Assembly (NCBI GenBank): GCA_026874595.1
Contig: CM049322.1
Span: forward strand, 47,463,840-47,527,839
Length of the DNA stretch: 64,000 bases
Direction: 5' to 3'
Source: Sipunculus nudus
Taxonomy: Eukaryota > Annelida > Sipuncula > Golfingiida > Sipunculidae
In this document: piece by piece, positions 10,526 through 23,740 of the stretch
Layout of the letters: each line of letters opens with the position of its first letter
Numbering within the stretch: the stretch's first letter is position 1
The notes under the pieces: model-generated
Told to the model about the DNA's origin: nothing
What the model saw: only the letters and a program-made list of their open reading frames with translations
The model's database searches: none
Made by a program: the position numbers and the translations under genes

Positions 10526-11590
10526 ATTGATTATAATGTTTAGCCATTAGCATGAGAAACCAAGATAGGGAGAACACGTGTTTCCTTTGATGTTCCTTTC
10601 CATGTAACATAGTCTTGTGAGAACCGATCTTGTTTGACGGTCCTCACAGTAACTGTGTCTGGTTGGCGACGTGTTGTCTGCAAATTTGTTTAGGGTAGTT
10701 TTCCCACGAAATCATCGCGTGTTTAATGTGTGTTAACAACGGACATCATGGATGGAAATGCTGAATGGTGGAGAAGTCTAGCGGGAGTTGTGACGTCTGG
10801 AGTCTCAAATATGGCGTGAATCCCAGTAATCTTGAGAAGAACCGGAGCACTTCGTGAGTGTAGCTTCACCTGAGAGTGCCTCAGCAGTCCAATCGGCTTA
10901 TCTGCTTACTTCTGTGCGTCCAGATGGGCGATCGCGTCAGTGGTTATTGATAATCTATGACTGAGGGAGGCCACCTTGTTGGTACTCGATCTGTAAAGTA
11001 CTTCAAAGAGAGTAATATTGTTTGCCAAAGGACAGGCATTCTGGTGATGGTGCGCGCTCCCAGGAACAGGCAAGGGGACTTTGTCTTGACGCGAATCTGT
11101 GATGGTGCTGAATTTCGCTAGACTGTGCCTATGTTCAGTATCCGGTAACTGGAGAGCTACAGAAGACTGCAGCTGAGAGCCGTTGATTTAGGGCTCTACT
11201 AAAACATTCGGTGTGCGGCACGCGAATTATGTTTTACGGGCGATTAATAGTTATACAATCTGTATTACGCTGGGATTGGACTATGCTTCGTGTACACATG
11301 GATTACGCTAGGGCCAACTAGAACGTCTAGGCGTCCCAAGAAAGTAAGAAGTCATGTGATCTGGAGCATTTGGAACATTGTCATTGGTGATCGGATTATG
11401 GACTCAGTACGGTAGCAGTATTATTGTGATATTTGTGCTGATGACATCCCCCCCCCCCCGACATCTGTAAGTAACCCATTTATTTGCTATTATATTCTTT
11501 GTTACCCTACGACTGTCTTAAGTTTTTCTTTAGGTGTGATAATGTCTGGTCTGCCTGTTATTTTTACTTGCTGAAATAACCAGGAAGTTC
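10526..11590. other. Unassigned insert between satellite arrays
   Basis: About 1.06 kb with balanced base composition and no satellite units. It contains a C12 tract at 11448 followed by GACATCTGTAAGTAACCC, which resembles a splice donor, and a 25-codon frame from ATGGATGGAAATGCTGAATG near 10748. No family recognised. It might be a 5' untranslated exon or the remnant of an inserted element. Confidence 0.35.
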
Positions 11591-11604
11591 ACATCCCGAG
11601 TAGT

Positions 11605-11812
11605 ATGACAAACATATCCTATCAGAATGTACTTGTAACAGAGAAACATATCCCGGCGTTATGTATCTATAACAGGGTAACAGTCCAAGGCGTAACGTAA
11701 TTGTATCAGAGCAACAGATCCCTGCGTAAAGTACCTTTAATAGAGTAACAGATCCCGGCGTAATGAACATGATACAAAGAAACAGATTCCGGCGTAATGT
11801 ACTTGTCTACAG
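11605..11812. repeat. 34-bp satellite, array 3
   Basis: Six degenerate units (for example GTAACAGATCCCGGCGTAAT at 11747) reappearing after the 10526-11590 insert. This implies that one array was split by insertion. Confidence 0.85.
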
Positions 11813-13860
11813 GAGCAAAGCAAACGGATAAGAATTGTTATATTAGCAGATACCATACTATTTTAGGGAGAAAAAAACAGCATATATGTTTATAATATAT
11901 AATACGATATGTGCATATTTAGCGTCTGGTATATGAATAGATCCACTTAATATAAACCCAAAATATAATTTTTTTCACAATCCTATACCGTTCAGAGAAA
12001 AAAAATTGTGCTTTTAGTATGTCAATGCTATCCAAAAAACTTTTCTTATGCTCTTGTCCGTGTTTACTTTTTCTGTGTCGATCTCAATTCCTTAATAAGA
12101 GCTTGAAGACCAGGTCAGAGATCGTGTTTAAATTTGCGAACCGGAATAGGGCGCGGAGCATTCAGATTTTAGACGATCTTTGACGGGTTACATGTATTAT
12201 TATTGTCAGACGTATAAAGGATAGATTGGTTAAAGGAAGGTACAAAAGATGAAATAAATGTAGGTTTAAAAAAAAGGAAGCCGTTCCTAAAAAAAAAGAA
12301 GCGAGAATATACATACCTCATTCATCGCAGAAGTGGAAATGGTGCGGCTCAATTGGACCCCGCCTTCCGGACATTTGGAACTTTTTTAGGTTTTGTAGGG
12401 TTTAAATGTTATATTTAAGGTTGAAAATCACTCAATGTAAAACAGAATGTGTTTGAAGGGACTACTACATGAAGTATAATTAAAGTGGGAACCAAGTAAA
12501 GAATAATAGATCTTGTAGGGGACTATAAATGGTGTCCTTAAAGTGGAAAAGCCACTAAAAGTAAGTTCAATTTATGAAATCCTGACGGAAGCCCCCTTCC
12601 TCCCTAATTATCGGCCGGGTAATGTCCTTTGTGGACTATATGTAAAATTCTCTACACAGACGATCCATCTTTAAATCAAAGGATATACCCACATTCTTTC
12701 ACAAAGCACGCTTTTACTGCTAATACCTGATACCTTAAATTACAAAATATTAAGTTTATGGATCAAATTTAGAGTATGCATCGACATTATCCGTGCCAAA
12801 TTTAACCAACAGAAGTTATTTGTCCATGAAATATATTTTCTATATGATGTTAAAAATATGGATCTGTTATGCGGTGTAACGTCCGTGCGCGGTTTTGTAA
12901 ATATAAATTGACACTTATCAACGAGCTTTCTTGGATAGTTACCCGATACAACTATTTCTAGAATTATTGAAGATGTAAATTTTTAGTGACAGTGCAGCGA
13001 CACTTGTTGATGTCATTTCAACATTATGCAAAAGGATCACCTGGATGAAATTCGGATTACCCATCATTGCATGTTGACAAATGAATTGAATACCAAGGGA
13101 TCTCAAAACACATTCACCATGCACGTGGGTCAGTGACTGGGTCAAATGTCATGCTAAACATGCTTAAATCCGTCATTGACAGCAGGGGTTATTCATATGC
13201 ACAAGAGTCCTTAATCCTGCACTTAAGGCGACGCTGTAGGGGTTCCGTTCTTTGCAAATATGGTGTACATAAAAACATTATTTATTTTAATATCGGCGAG
13301 GTCCCTCGGGGTAAAATGATCTTTTAAATGAGGTATGACACAGTGTCACACACAACGCAGTTTGAGAGAATGAGAATGGACCAATCTCTTTCTAATAAGT
13401 ATCCACTACTGCTGCCTGCCACTGCCTAGAAATAATCTGCTCTACCTAAAAACATTTGTTAATTTATGAGATTAATTAATGGGGTCATCCCAAACGAGAT
13501 AAACAAACATTATATGAAATTCTGTTGGCAATCCGTAATTTCAAGAGGGTATCTTTTCTTATTTCTCATTTTTTTGCAAAGTTGAAAGTTAATAAATCCA
13601 TCATCACTAGGTCTTTCTTGGCCTTTCTTGTTCAGTTATTTCATTCCCATAATTGTTCAGTTTTTATGTGTCTTTATTCTCGAACTTATTATGTAAGCAT
13701 AATTTTATTGGAATGGATATAAATCAATCTCTTGGACATTTACGACTCTTCAAAACTAAATTCATTGGTACCGGTACTTGCTCCACCTACATATTCAACC
13801 CCAAACTGTACGAATATAAGTTAGTCAGTGATTTCCTTTTCTAACCAATCAGCGCGTAAC
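11813..13860. other. No recognisable gene
   Basis: AT-rich sequence. Open frames at 12939-13145 (-), 13133-13327 (+) and 13525-13844 (+) overlap or are short and resemble nothing known. No repeat structure seen. Confidence 0.4.
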
Positions 13861-14260
13861 ATGACGACCAGGCTTGGATCGATACAGCAACAATCTCCTG
13901 GCAACTCCTAGCTTAAGAAACAAATATTAATCTTCCGTAAGTGGCGTTATATTAGCGAGGCTGAAATTTTGCGATTTCTTCATTATGAACGTTTGGCAAT
14001 AATTTAATTGTCGTGCTTGCAATAGAAGCTATATAATATAAGTATGGCGGTACTTTTATTTAATAAAATTAAGAATAAACCCCTTCTCTCATTTCAGTTA
14101 CAGTCATAATTGATTGGCCTGATTCTCAGTTGAGATATCCCTGATGATCCCCACATGTTTCGTAATAATCTATGGTTGTTTGCATGGCCGGTTCCGATGC
14201 CATGCATATATTAGTTTTCTGATTAACCAACCATGTTTCCAGAGGTGTGATAACTAATTC
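13845..14260. repeat. Duplicated non-coding block P1, copy 1
   Basis: Aligns to 29700-30185: shared AACCAATCAGCGCGTAAC / AACCAATCAGTGCGTAGC, a GGCTT.GATCG motif, CCTGGCAA, GCGAGGCTG, TTTCTTCATT, and the closing CATGTTTCCAGAGGTGTGAT. Function unknown. Confidence 0.75.
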
Positions 14261-14593
14261 ATGTGTGTGAATGCATCAAAAACTCTTGTTCATAATGGTG
14301 GATATGGAACTATTTCCCAAAGGTTTCTTATTCGAGAATATCGCAAAACTAATACCCAGCGAACAAAGGGCAAATCAAAAGCAACCAAAGTACACGTTTC
14401 TAAAGCTTTAAGGACCCCAAACAACGATGCTGACCTTGGCAACATAATAGGTCTTGTTAAACATATCATTAAACATCCATATTATTTGATAAGGCTAATT
14501 TATCATCACGCTATACTCCACAGGGACCACCATAAGCTAAATAACTGTCGACTTGAACCCCAAACCAGATTGTTTGTTTCTTTAAAATATTAA
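14261..14593 (+). CDS. Unrecognised 110-codon open frame
   Basis: Basic predicted protein (many K, R, H) with no signal peptide, membrane segment or recognisable motif. It begins just after duplicated block P1. The copy of that block at 30175 is followed by a different, shorter frame, so conservation does not support coding. Listed only because of its length in AT-rich DNA. Confidence 0.15.
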   Translation: MCVNASKTLVHNGGYGTISQRFLIREYRKTNTQRTKGKSKATKVHVSKALRTPNNDADLGNIIGLVKHIIKHPYYLIRLIYHHAILHRDHHKLNNCRLEPQTRLFVSLKY

Positions 14594-14872
14594 CCCCCTT
14601 CGGCTTCCATGAATTGAACCATTGTTCCCTAATCTTGACATAATCAATCAATCAGTTCCATTGTAATTATTCTCGTGACAAAGAATAAGCTCAAGGCTGA
14701 TAACTTGTTATATTTAACACTTACTTTTTGCACGCCATTGTTAAGGCACAAACACCTATATGAGATAACAGTTTGGAACACATCAATATCATTGATGAGT
14801 CGCTTTAGAAGCAGGGACAGATAGTTACAAATAGTTAAGCAGATTACTACGGCATTGTCAGTGTGTACCATA

Positions 14873-14936
14873 ATGGCCGCTATGACAGCTTCTATCTTGT
14901 TATGTATTTTCCTATGCAACTTGGTCTCATGCAGCA
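14873..14936 (+). CDS. Signal-peptide first exon, copy 1
   Basis: ATG opens 21 codons reading MAAMTASILLCIFLCNLVSC then S, a classic secretory signal peptide (short N-region, hydrophobic core, small residues at the end). It is followed by a consensus donor A|GTAAGT leaving a phase-1 intron. Equivalent exons occur at 21617, 55165 and 61625 with the same end phase. Phase-1 junctions after a signal peptide are typical of secreted modular proteins. The rest of the protein was not found, and the frame closes inside the intron if read through. The minus-strand 127-codon frame over this site is its shadow. Confidence 0.6.
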
Positions 14937-15039
14937 GTAAGTATAATTCATTTGCCCATTTTATCCCTAGCGGCAGCCTGCCATCTAAACGTCGATTGTT
15001 TTCATTAGCTCGTTGAGATTGCAGCACAGGTTTTAGCCT

Positions 15040-18000
15040 TCGGACCTATTTTAGTATAAATGGAAGTGCACGCCATTTCTAACAGTACTTTTTTAATTTT
15101 ATCTGTTGCCGAACTGTCCTTTTCCGTGAGATAAGACAAAAATTGACGTTATTCCCTTGGGTAAAAAATATATAATAAATATTACATTCATGGCTGACTT
15201 ACGTGTATTCATGCAGCAGTAATAAATAATGAAGCTGGTTTTACTGGGAAAGTTAATCTTAACGTCCGTCATGACAGCTTGACAGTGGAAATTGCGGGAG
15301 CCGAAACTGCTTCAAATTTAGTTTTGTTCGCCAGGTGAACCACCACAAATTTTGTTTAACAACATTTTTTCTTCATTAATTAGCAAAAAAAAAAAAAACC
15401 CAAAACACGACCACATAAACTTCTAATGTCACATAACACAATAACTATTTGATCTGACATTTGTAATGGGTTTTCTAGTATAACTTGTATCATGGCTCGC
15501 ACTCCCCTATTAGTTTATTAAAAAATAAGGGCTCAATTTGATTTTGTAATGGCTACTTCAAACTTTCCGTGGGTTACATGGATGGTACAGTCGTTATTGA
15601 CATTTAGATAGCGTCTTAATGTTCATAAAGTTTGTTTGTTTTATTCCTTTTTCATTTGTCAGAGTCATGGAATATATGCGCAATACGCGACATCATACTT
15701 TTAACCATCTAAATCTATTCAATTATTTATTGGGTGGAAATACCTTTTTTCAAGATCTACCGCTAGCCACTTTAAGATCCATATAGTTTTTAATTGAGTG
15801 TAAATCTGAAAATGTGATCCAAGTTTAGGGATTACAGGCAACAGCAATTGTCTCGTTAATTAGAAAACAGGAATTAATGTAAAAAAAAATGAATTTGGTA
15901 ACCTTCATTTGTGAGGTCATTCTATCCTGTTGATTACCTCCACCAACAAAAGCCGCAAAGGGTTATTGAATCATTATGTCCAAGCAATAGCTCGGAATGC
16001 TTCGTAATGAATTTTGATGATACTTTTTTGATGATACTGACGCGGCAAATGGAAAAAGGTAATTATTTTGTGATGGTTCAATATGAATTGATATGTGGAT
16101 GTGGATCGTGATCAACGACCCCCACCCCAGCTTTTATCTCTGGAAAACAAATCATCGATCGGCCTTAAATCTTAATACGTAAACAACTCAACTGAAGAAA
16201 GACTTCAGAAAGTGATAATAATATTTATAATGCAGAAATCATTTTTACAATATATACAGGAAAACAAGCTTGTTTTAGTTCACATAAAATATTTCTAGGT
16301 AAGACACCCATATTTGATACAAACGTAATACTTTGCGCTGAAGTAAGTGTGTCTCCGAATCACAATAAATCACATAGTTTCCAGAAACAGATACGGATAC
16401 GACCCCTGGGGCTTACATGCAGGGAAATTTTGGTCCTCCACTCTTTTTTGGTCAATTTGAAAAAGAATGAGGTGGTAAAATATATTAAAAATGTCGTTTT
16501 TACATCATCCTTTGAATCACACAGTTTAAAATCTATTTAATCTTGATATTGTCCCCAATCTGCATAATATATGACAAACTTATAACGAAAGAATAAAAAA
16601 GGAATAACAAATGCATTAATAGTTTTATTTTGGTCATTGTGCAGTTAACAACAAAATCATACCGTATAGTGGATTCCTACATCCGTCACAGAGGTAATAT
16701 TGAGAAACTTTGTTATCTTTAATATGTAGCATGAGACCCAAATCGGATAATACATCAGTACATAAATTTTCATGGATTCTTAGACACGCTTTGGCATATT
16801 ACTGCTTTCAGCCATAATCACATAAATGCACTGTCAAGGAATATAAATATGACTTTAGTGAACTCTAAAGCACTCATGTCACATAAATAATTTTTTAAAA
16901 AATTCCAGCTTGCCATGTAAATCATGTATAAAAGTCTTTGCTGCAAGCAGTCGTACCCTATATAAATTTATTTTAAATGATGTTTGGTAAAAATTAAAAT
17001 ATTCAGGAATCTTGAGCAAGATCATATCCCTGATGCTGATTCAGTAAGACCAGTATACACAGTAATTGATGATCTATCGTGCATCATTTGAGACGTACAG
17101 TGTGTATAAAAAAATAAAAAAACCAATACACATACAATCTGAAAATTCCTGCATACACCAAACCTCGATTCTTATAGCCAGGTTTATTATTTATTCCTTT
17201 TAAAAGAACTTATGTGAATTGTGGCTTAATCTCCGAACATTTTAATGAAATCTAGGAAATCCCTTATCAGAAAAATTCTTATAACGTCTCTGTGACGGGT
17301 GTATGAGCTAACCTACAAGCTTTTAGTAAACACAAAGTTTAATGGTTGCATATGTATGGAAGCTGAAAGGTCAGTTGTTGTAATAGGCCTGTTTAAATGC
17401 CTTTTGCAAAATTGCCAAATATCATTGTTGAATGCGGTTTATTTGGCGGTAAATGTACAAACATGCGGATATACAAGAAACAAAAAGCCTGTGTACGGTG
17501 GGATCGCCGTTTTCTAGTCTATTTTATCAGTGAACCAAGGGATTCCTAATATTTTTAGTTAATTAGACGTCAAATAAGGAATAGGCTTCTCAAGATGAGC
17601 AACTACCTTGTGATAATGGTTTGCTACTTATATAATTAGAAATTTAACTGACAAAATAGTTTTGGTTTAGTTGAAAATTATGAATCCCCATGTGACGAAA
17701 TCTCTGGCATCTTGTTGTGTATGCGGGGAACAATATAAAACAATTTTGCAGAATTGTTTTGTATAAGACAACATTCTATAACATTTGCATATTTTCCTTT
17801 TCAGTGAACTACTTTCCGCATTGTTCATCAGCAAATGTGGCACACTCTCTGAAGCAGTAATTATACTTTAAAACAAGCATTAACATTATTATATGCATAA
17901 GTTGCTTATAATTGTTCCGGCAGTGCACGGTACGATTCATGATTCTTTTTTTTTTTTGCACAATTCATATACAAAAACGAAATTACATGCAGACACATTT

Positions 18001-18890
18001 TACATGAACTCACATCGCTGTATGCAAATTGTAAGATGACAAATTAAATTTCATCAAGAGTTTCATTTAAATGAATCCAATTATATAGCCATGTGTTCAG
18101 ATAAAATAGAAAAGCCCTACAATAAGAGGACCTGAAATAATTTTTAAAAAATCACATCACACTGAGAAGAGTTTACGTCAAAAATATTATGCATATATGC
18201 AAAGAAGGTTATGGGGGAGCCTTGAGGCAGGTAGCTTGAATTAGCATCAGAATTATAATCAAAATTTGATTATTAATCTTCCTGACTTTATTCAAGGATT
18301 TTTATTCTGATAAGAGGAACAAAGTGTACCACTTGTTCCACTTGAATGCTTTAAAATTAACTTAAAATGACAAAACACGATAATATTATCGAACCTTAAC
18401 ATAAATTACAAAGAATCTTAAATGCATAGTCTGGATAAAATTTTTTTTTTCAAAAAGAAGAATTCAAGCCATTTTGTTCTGATGACAAGTTGATCAAACA
18501 CCTTTGCTTCTTTTAGTATCTATAGCTGCAAAATAAGTCGCTATTGAATTTATCAATGCGAACGGGTTTCTAAACACATAGAATGAAGTACTTTGCTCTG
18601 AAAAAAGTATGGACTCTGGTTATTAATTGAACAACCAAAACAAATATATGCATCGATATAAATCTCTATCCAGCAGTACACAGACGTTTCATTAAATGAA
18701 TTTGTTTTTTTTTTCAATTAACGAGTATAAAAGCCAGACCATTAAATTAATTAATAATAATAATTCTTAAAATATTTTAAGAAAGGTTCCTTGTTATATC
18801 TATACAAGCACAAATAACGACATTATGCGATAATAATTATTTATTTGATTTTACAGTGTCTCGGTGAATTTATCTCAATGCGATATTTGT
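15040..18890. other. AT-rich stretch with no recognisable gene
   Basis: Nearly 4 kb without convincing exons, tandem repeats or transposon ends. Short frames at 15911, 16349 and 17299 (+) show no motif. Probably intron or intergenic DNA downstream of signal-peptide exon copy 1. Confidence 0.4.
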
Positions 18891-19029
18891 ACAACTTTAA
18901 AGTGCCGTAAGGTTTAATGTGCGGGTATAGTCAGAGTAATGGTTTTTATGAGGTAAAAAAGTGATGGATCAGTGAAAATCTCATAGTAATGTATAATAAT
19001 ACATTTGTCTAAGGTTTAAGTAACCGTAT

Positions 19030-19900
19030 GATGCCAACAATGCATAGCACGTGACCTTGACCTTGTGACGTTCTTAAAAAATCATGATAAAATTTGTATA
19101 ACAACCCTGAAGGAACAGCCTGTATAAAAGTTTTGCTCTTTAAACAGGAAAGAATATTTTTTTAAAATGGATATTATATATTATGCGTATGATATCTCTG
19201 ACTTTTACCATGAACAAAATATGAGAGGTATTTTATTGCAATATATTAAGAAGTTAGTGAGGCTTGCCTTGTGCCATAAGTCGTCGAAGTGGTGTATTAG
19301 CGTTGTTGTTGCATAGATATAGGCCACTTTTAATACTTTTATCTATATGAAAAGAAACTAGAGAGTTTAAATAAATCCTGACTTTTCACTTACAATACAC
19401 CAGGTAATACTTGACATTAATTAGTAATAGAATCTTAAACAAACACCTAGAGAATACACATTTCACTCATAGGAAATGAAAAATAACGGTAAATAATAAA
19501 TGAAAAAGACGGAAAAGACTTTTAATAAAATTAAATATCATGAACTTGTTGACCACGCTGACCTTGACATTTTTCCAAATATCATCAAATATCACACAGT
19601 GTTAAAGTAATATTCCCAAGCCTTTATTTAAGTATATTTAATACATATGAAGTTATTCATGTTAAGATAATAATCCAGACTGCTGTTCCTGACAATTGAT
19701 ACCAATGATAAGTATATGAATCTTAAACGGACAGCTTGGGTAAAGAAGCAAAATGAACAAAATTAAGTTTCTTGCAATTGTTTACGCCTCTGAATTTGAC
19801 CTTCCGCGGAATATCATCAAACTTCATTTGAAGTTAAAGTTGAATTTATACTCATTCACATGAGGGGCAATTTGTTGCAATATGATAAACATTTTAAGAT
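19030..19900. repeat. Degenerate TGACCTTGA-containing dispersed repeat
   Basis: Three loosely similar segments spaced by roughly 240-500 bases: TGACCTTGACCTTGTGACGTT near 19052, TGACCTTGACATTTTTCCAA near 19559 with ATATCATCAAA and TTAAAGT, and TTGACCTTCCGCGGAATATC near 19796 with ATCATCAAAC and TTAAAGT. A similar TGACCTTGA motif recurs in the nested element at 45042-46573. Probably an old non-autonomous repeat. Confidence 0.4.
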
Positions 19901-20533
19901 GCTACAGAGCTTTTAATTACCCCTACCCCTAGCCTGGGAACACAGATTTACAAATTGTATAGTGTAAAGTGTATAAAAACATACTGTCACAAATAAATGT
20001 ACCACTTTTCGCACTTGCATCCACACTGACAATTAACCAGAGAAAATAAGCAGAAACCTGGTATCAATGGAAATTTTCTAGGCGATGGTGTAGGCATTTT
20101 GGTCTAACACCTCTCCTGGCTTTAGACTATAGCATAATCAAGCCCTTGACATGAACCATGACTGAGACTGCATGGCAGGAATATCAATTCGCGACCATGA
20201 CAAATCTAGCCGTAGCTCACCTGCGGTCTCACTATGATTCGTCGCTCTCTATTGTGCCATAAAACTGGATGCCTTCGCTGCACAATTTGCAATTAAGCCC
20301 AAGTGTGTGATCTAATTATAACAATAATTTAAATTCAATGCTTACACGCCTGTGCGGTGAGTCTTAGTATAAATAAAGCGGATTGGATTTCTTCAATTTA
20401 TTTATCTACATGACATCTATAAGTTAATAAATGTTTATGTTGCAACAACAATATATCATTGGATTATTATTTGTTACCGGTATATATAAAAGAAGATGAA
20501 ACTACTGAAAGTTAACCTGACACAAGGGTATCA

Positions 20534-20538
<5 letters not shown>

Positions 20539-20590
<52 letters not shown>

Positions 20591-20596
20591 ATACAT

Positions 20597-20627
<31 letters not shown>

Positions 20628-20628
20628 A
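20539..20628. repeat. (TA)n compound microsatellite
   Basis: Long TA run, an ATGTATGTATATACATATAC palindromic centre, then a second TA run; the whole can fold into a hairpin. Confidence 0.95.
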
Positions 20629-20899
20629 ATTTAAACGGAGGGATATGGGGACTTTAGATGTATCCACTCCCGCCCCTGTTTTTAAGCTTTTCAATACCAG
20701 TCCCTCCCCATATTCTTCATTTCTTGCTCCTTAACATTAAATTTGATTTATTTAATATTTTAAATCAAATTGAGAGTTTTGAATAAAAGTATAATCGTTG
20801 GAGGTGACACATGCATATTCATCTTCCAACAGTATTAATAATTAATAATGCATATACTCAGAGTCTATATATCGGAATAATATTCATAACAGTATAACA

Positions 20900-22420
20900 T
20901 CTATTTAAAAAAAAACTGCTGTTAACACGTTCAATGATCCAGCGAACCTCTTGGAAGAAAATCACATTGACGTCACAACAGTTTTTGTTGTCATTTAATC
21001 CAGGCACCATTCTTACTTAAACACAATGGACAATCCAGACTAGAGGTCACACAGATCTAAGTTACTCAACCAAAACATGCCTAATCAAAAATGTTTTATT
21101 TCAGCCACAATACTTGCTACAAAAAACAAGTGTGGATGACAGTGCACTTGTTATCCTGTCCTCACAGCTGACCTTTATAAACAAATGTCACCCTGTCTGC
21201 AGACAAACACCTCTTAGAACATGCTTATCTAGACTTTACATCGAAAGATAAACGTACAGTGACACTTCACACTTGGTAACCAAAGTTCTTGAAACATCTG
21301 AGTTCTTAGCTCAGCTGGGCATGTCAAATCGCCTTCGGTAGGCAGCTCCGCCCCCTGCCTGGATTTAACTCACAAACTCCTACATCGCTGGCCAAGTATA
21401 TTCCTTTACTTTAATTCCTTTAATTTAATCTCTGACCCCAAACTTGATATATATGTAAATGTATAAGTGTTTTATGCGATTTAGAACTGTGTCATACTGT
21501 GTCACTGGCTCTTGACATAAAACCATAACTTTAAGTACCATTGAAAGAGTAGCCAAGTATATACATAAGGTAGTGCAACCTGACTTTGGTGGGAGAGTCA
21601 TGCCAGTATTGCGGCCATGGCAGTCTCTATATTGTTTTTCATCTTTCTGTTCAACCTTGCTTCACCCAGCTGTAAGTATTATTCATTTGGCAGATTTATA
21701 CTTATTGTCATTTTTTTTCAGTGGTTGGGGCTGGTCTGTTCCCTTTGAACCGATTACACAGCTTACTTAACGATAAAGTAAAAAATGTGAAATGACTGAA
21801 AGGTACATGTATTTTTATACTATAACTGTTACTATTATAAGAACATGTGCTAGCTAAAACGATAAATGTTACTTTTAATATGTTATAATTTACTATCAAT
21901 ATTACATATACATATTTTTATTACCCACCCTTGGCGGCTGTGTGCATTTAACCCTACCTATATTAACGGTTTGATTCGTCGTTAATTATAGTTAGAGACT
22001 TTAATATGATTTCAGACACAATAAGTTATACAGTTCTATTTAGGATTTTGGATTACACTCAGTAACTATTGTTTTTCACATACTGTTACATATCGACTAT
22101 TGCATCGAGTTAATTTGTAGTTAAGATAATATAATAATAAAACTAGAACTATTGGTAAGAGTTTAACGGGAACATTAGAAAAAGAATCAAAGGCCTATCG
22201 ATACAGATCTGAATAAGGCATTCATGGAAGTTCATGACAATTTTGTGACAAAGCTAGAACAGTGGTTTATTAACCATTAGCAAACTGGTCCCACCGCTCT
22301 CAGAGTAGAGACATAATACAAAGGTACCATGCAATATATCGCCTCTGATAGCATACACATAAAACAATGGCGGCGACTTTGTAGTTATATGAGTTGTTTT
22401 TACTTGAGGTTTCCTTTACA
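20900..22420. repeat. Segmental duplication block around signal-peptide exon, copy A
   Basis: Aligns with gaps to 53160-55400 and 60540-62360. Shared landmarks: ACGTTCAATGATCCAGCG / ACGTTCCATGGTCCAGCG / ACGTTCCATGGCTCTCTTG, a CGCCTTCGGTAGGCAG-type segment, CCTGCCTGGATTTAACTC, the signal-peptide exon, and then a sentence of intron ending in GCACACATCAAA-type text. It is the 3' half of the macro-unit whose 5' half is the ADH block. Confidence 0.7.
21617..21671 (+). CDS. Signal-peptide first exon, copy 2
   Basis: Eighteen codons, MAVSILFFIFLFNLASPS, then T|GTAAGT: a phase-1 donor exactly as in the other copies. Upstream lie AGCCAAGTATATACATAAGG (TATA-like, about 65 bases before the ATG) and GCAACCTGACTTTGGTGGGA shared with the copy at 55165. 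The hydrophobic core is intact. Downstream exons not recognised. Confidence 0.6.
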
Positions 22421-22539
22421 TGCAATAAATACTTTTAGAGTGGGGTAGATTTACATAATTGCTTAAAAGAGCTAAAGGCTGCCGGTCCCAACTCCATACA
22501 ATTATTGTCAGTTAGGCAGATTTCCCCTTGCTGTATGAC

Positions 22540-23240
22540 TTATTTTATATACAGTCTATCCGGTTCTTGTTTTTATGCGATTGGTATGCAAATGAGATAA
22601 GATATAATGCATTATCAATATTAATTTGACACAAACCAAGATGCCATGTGTGACAGGGCTCGACCTTTCAGCAACATTTCGCTGACAAGACAGAATTTTT
22701 AAACTTTGCTTATTTTCTTCCAGGAAAAGACGTTAGGATTTTATATATGAAATTAAAAATGCAAAATCTGTTGAGCTACAGCCATATTTCGCATTACCTT
22801 TACGCGGAAACTGTACAAAAAACACTATCATAAATATTACTTTCATTTTAGGCCTAATCTATGTTGTAAACCATGCTGATATAAAGTAATTTACCGACTT
22901 ATTATATTTGAGAACACACATAAAAGTTTTTGGTGCTGCAACTATTCTCTAATAGCTCCACAAATTTGATAGAGGCTACATAAGTATTACAGGTTTTCTT
23001 ATATATAATCTTATAAATTCTCTTTCTATCAAATTACTTTGATGCCCTCCAATACACAGTTATTTCATGGATCCTCTGAAGAATAAAATGTGAAGCTTCT
23101 TTTGGGACTTCGACTAAATTACTCGATAAAGTATTGAATGAGAATGATTGGTCAACTATATGACGGTTGAAAGACCCTTTGTTCTCAGCTTTCAAATACA
23201 ATGCAGCCTTGCGCTACAAGACCGGTAATTTGCATGTCTT
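22540..23240. repeat. Duplicated non-coding block P2, copy 1
   Basis: Aligns to 34800-35300 and weakly to 63800-63900: GACAGGGCTC, CATATTTCGC, AATTAAAAATGCAAAATCTG, GATCTACAG/GAGCTACAG, GCGGAAACTGTA, and CACAAATTTGATAGAG-type segments in the same order. No coding frame runs through. Confidence 0.75.
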
Positions 23241-23740
23241 TATTTGATGTGTCAATAAGATTCATCGAAATACTTTGATTGCAGGGATATAATTTCATTA
23301 TTTATCGATTATTCACTGAGGAATGCTGTATTTCCATCGATGTATTTCATTATGTGAAACGATAAACATATCATTAACAAGTACAAAAATGGATTATTAC
23401 ACAATAGCGTTATATTTATCTTTCTTTCGAAAAGGCCAGCAATTTGTTCTCTGCACACCTATGTATAAGCGATCGTTCTGTTGAATACGTTTGATAATTT
23501 CTTCCAATAATCATTTACGGACCTCATTTATATAACATTTTTCCTTTTTTTTCAATGGGGTCTCCTCGCCACTTGTGTATTGTAAGGACAAATATGACGG
23601 CTCAAGCAGTGTTTAAATATTTAAAATTGACCGACCGATGACTACTGAACTTATTTTTAAAAATGGTAGATTATATACTGGTATTGATATTCGGTTGAAT
23701 TATTTGATAAGATGAGAAACACATTTATTCTTAGCTTTTA

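Noticed and set aside
12939-13145. Minus-strand frame with HVHGECVLRSLGIQ
   Set aside because: Looks somewhat protein-like but no motif or conservation to back it.
14644-15027. 127-codon minus-strand frame
   Set aside because: Antisense to signal-peptide exon copy 1; not conserved opposite the other three exons.
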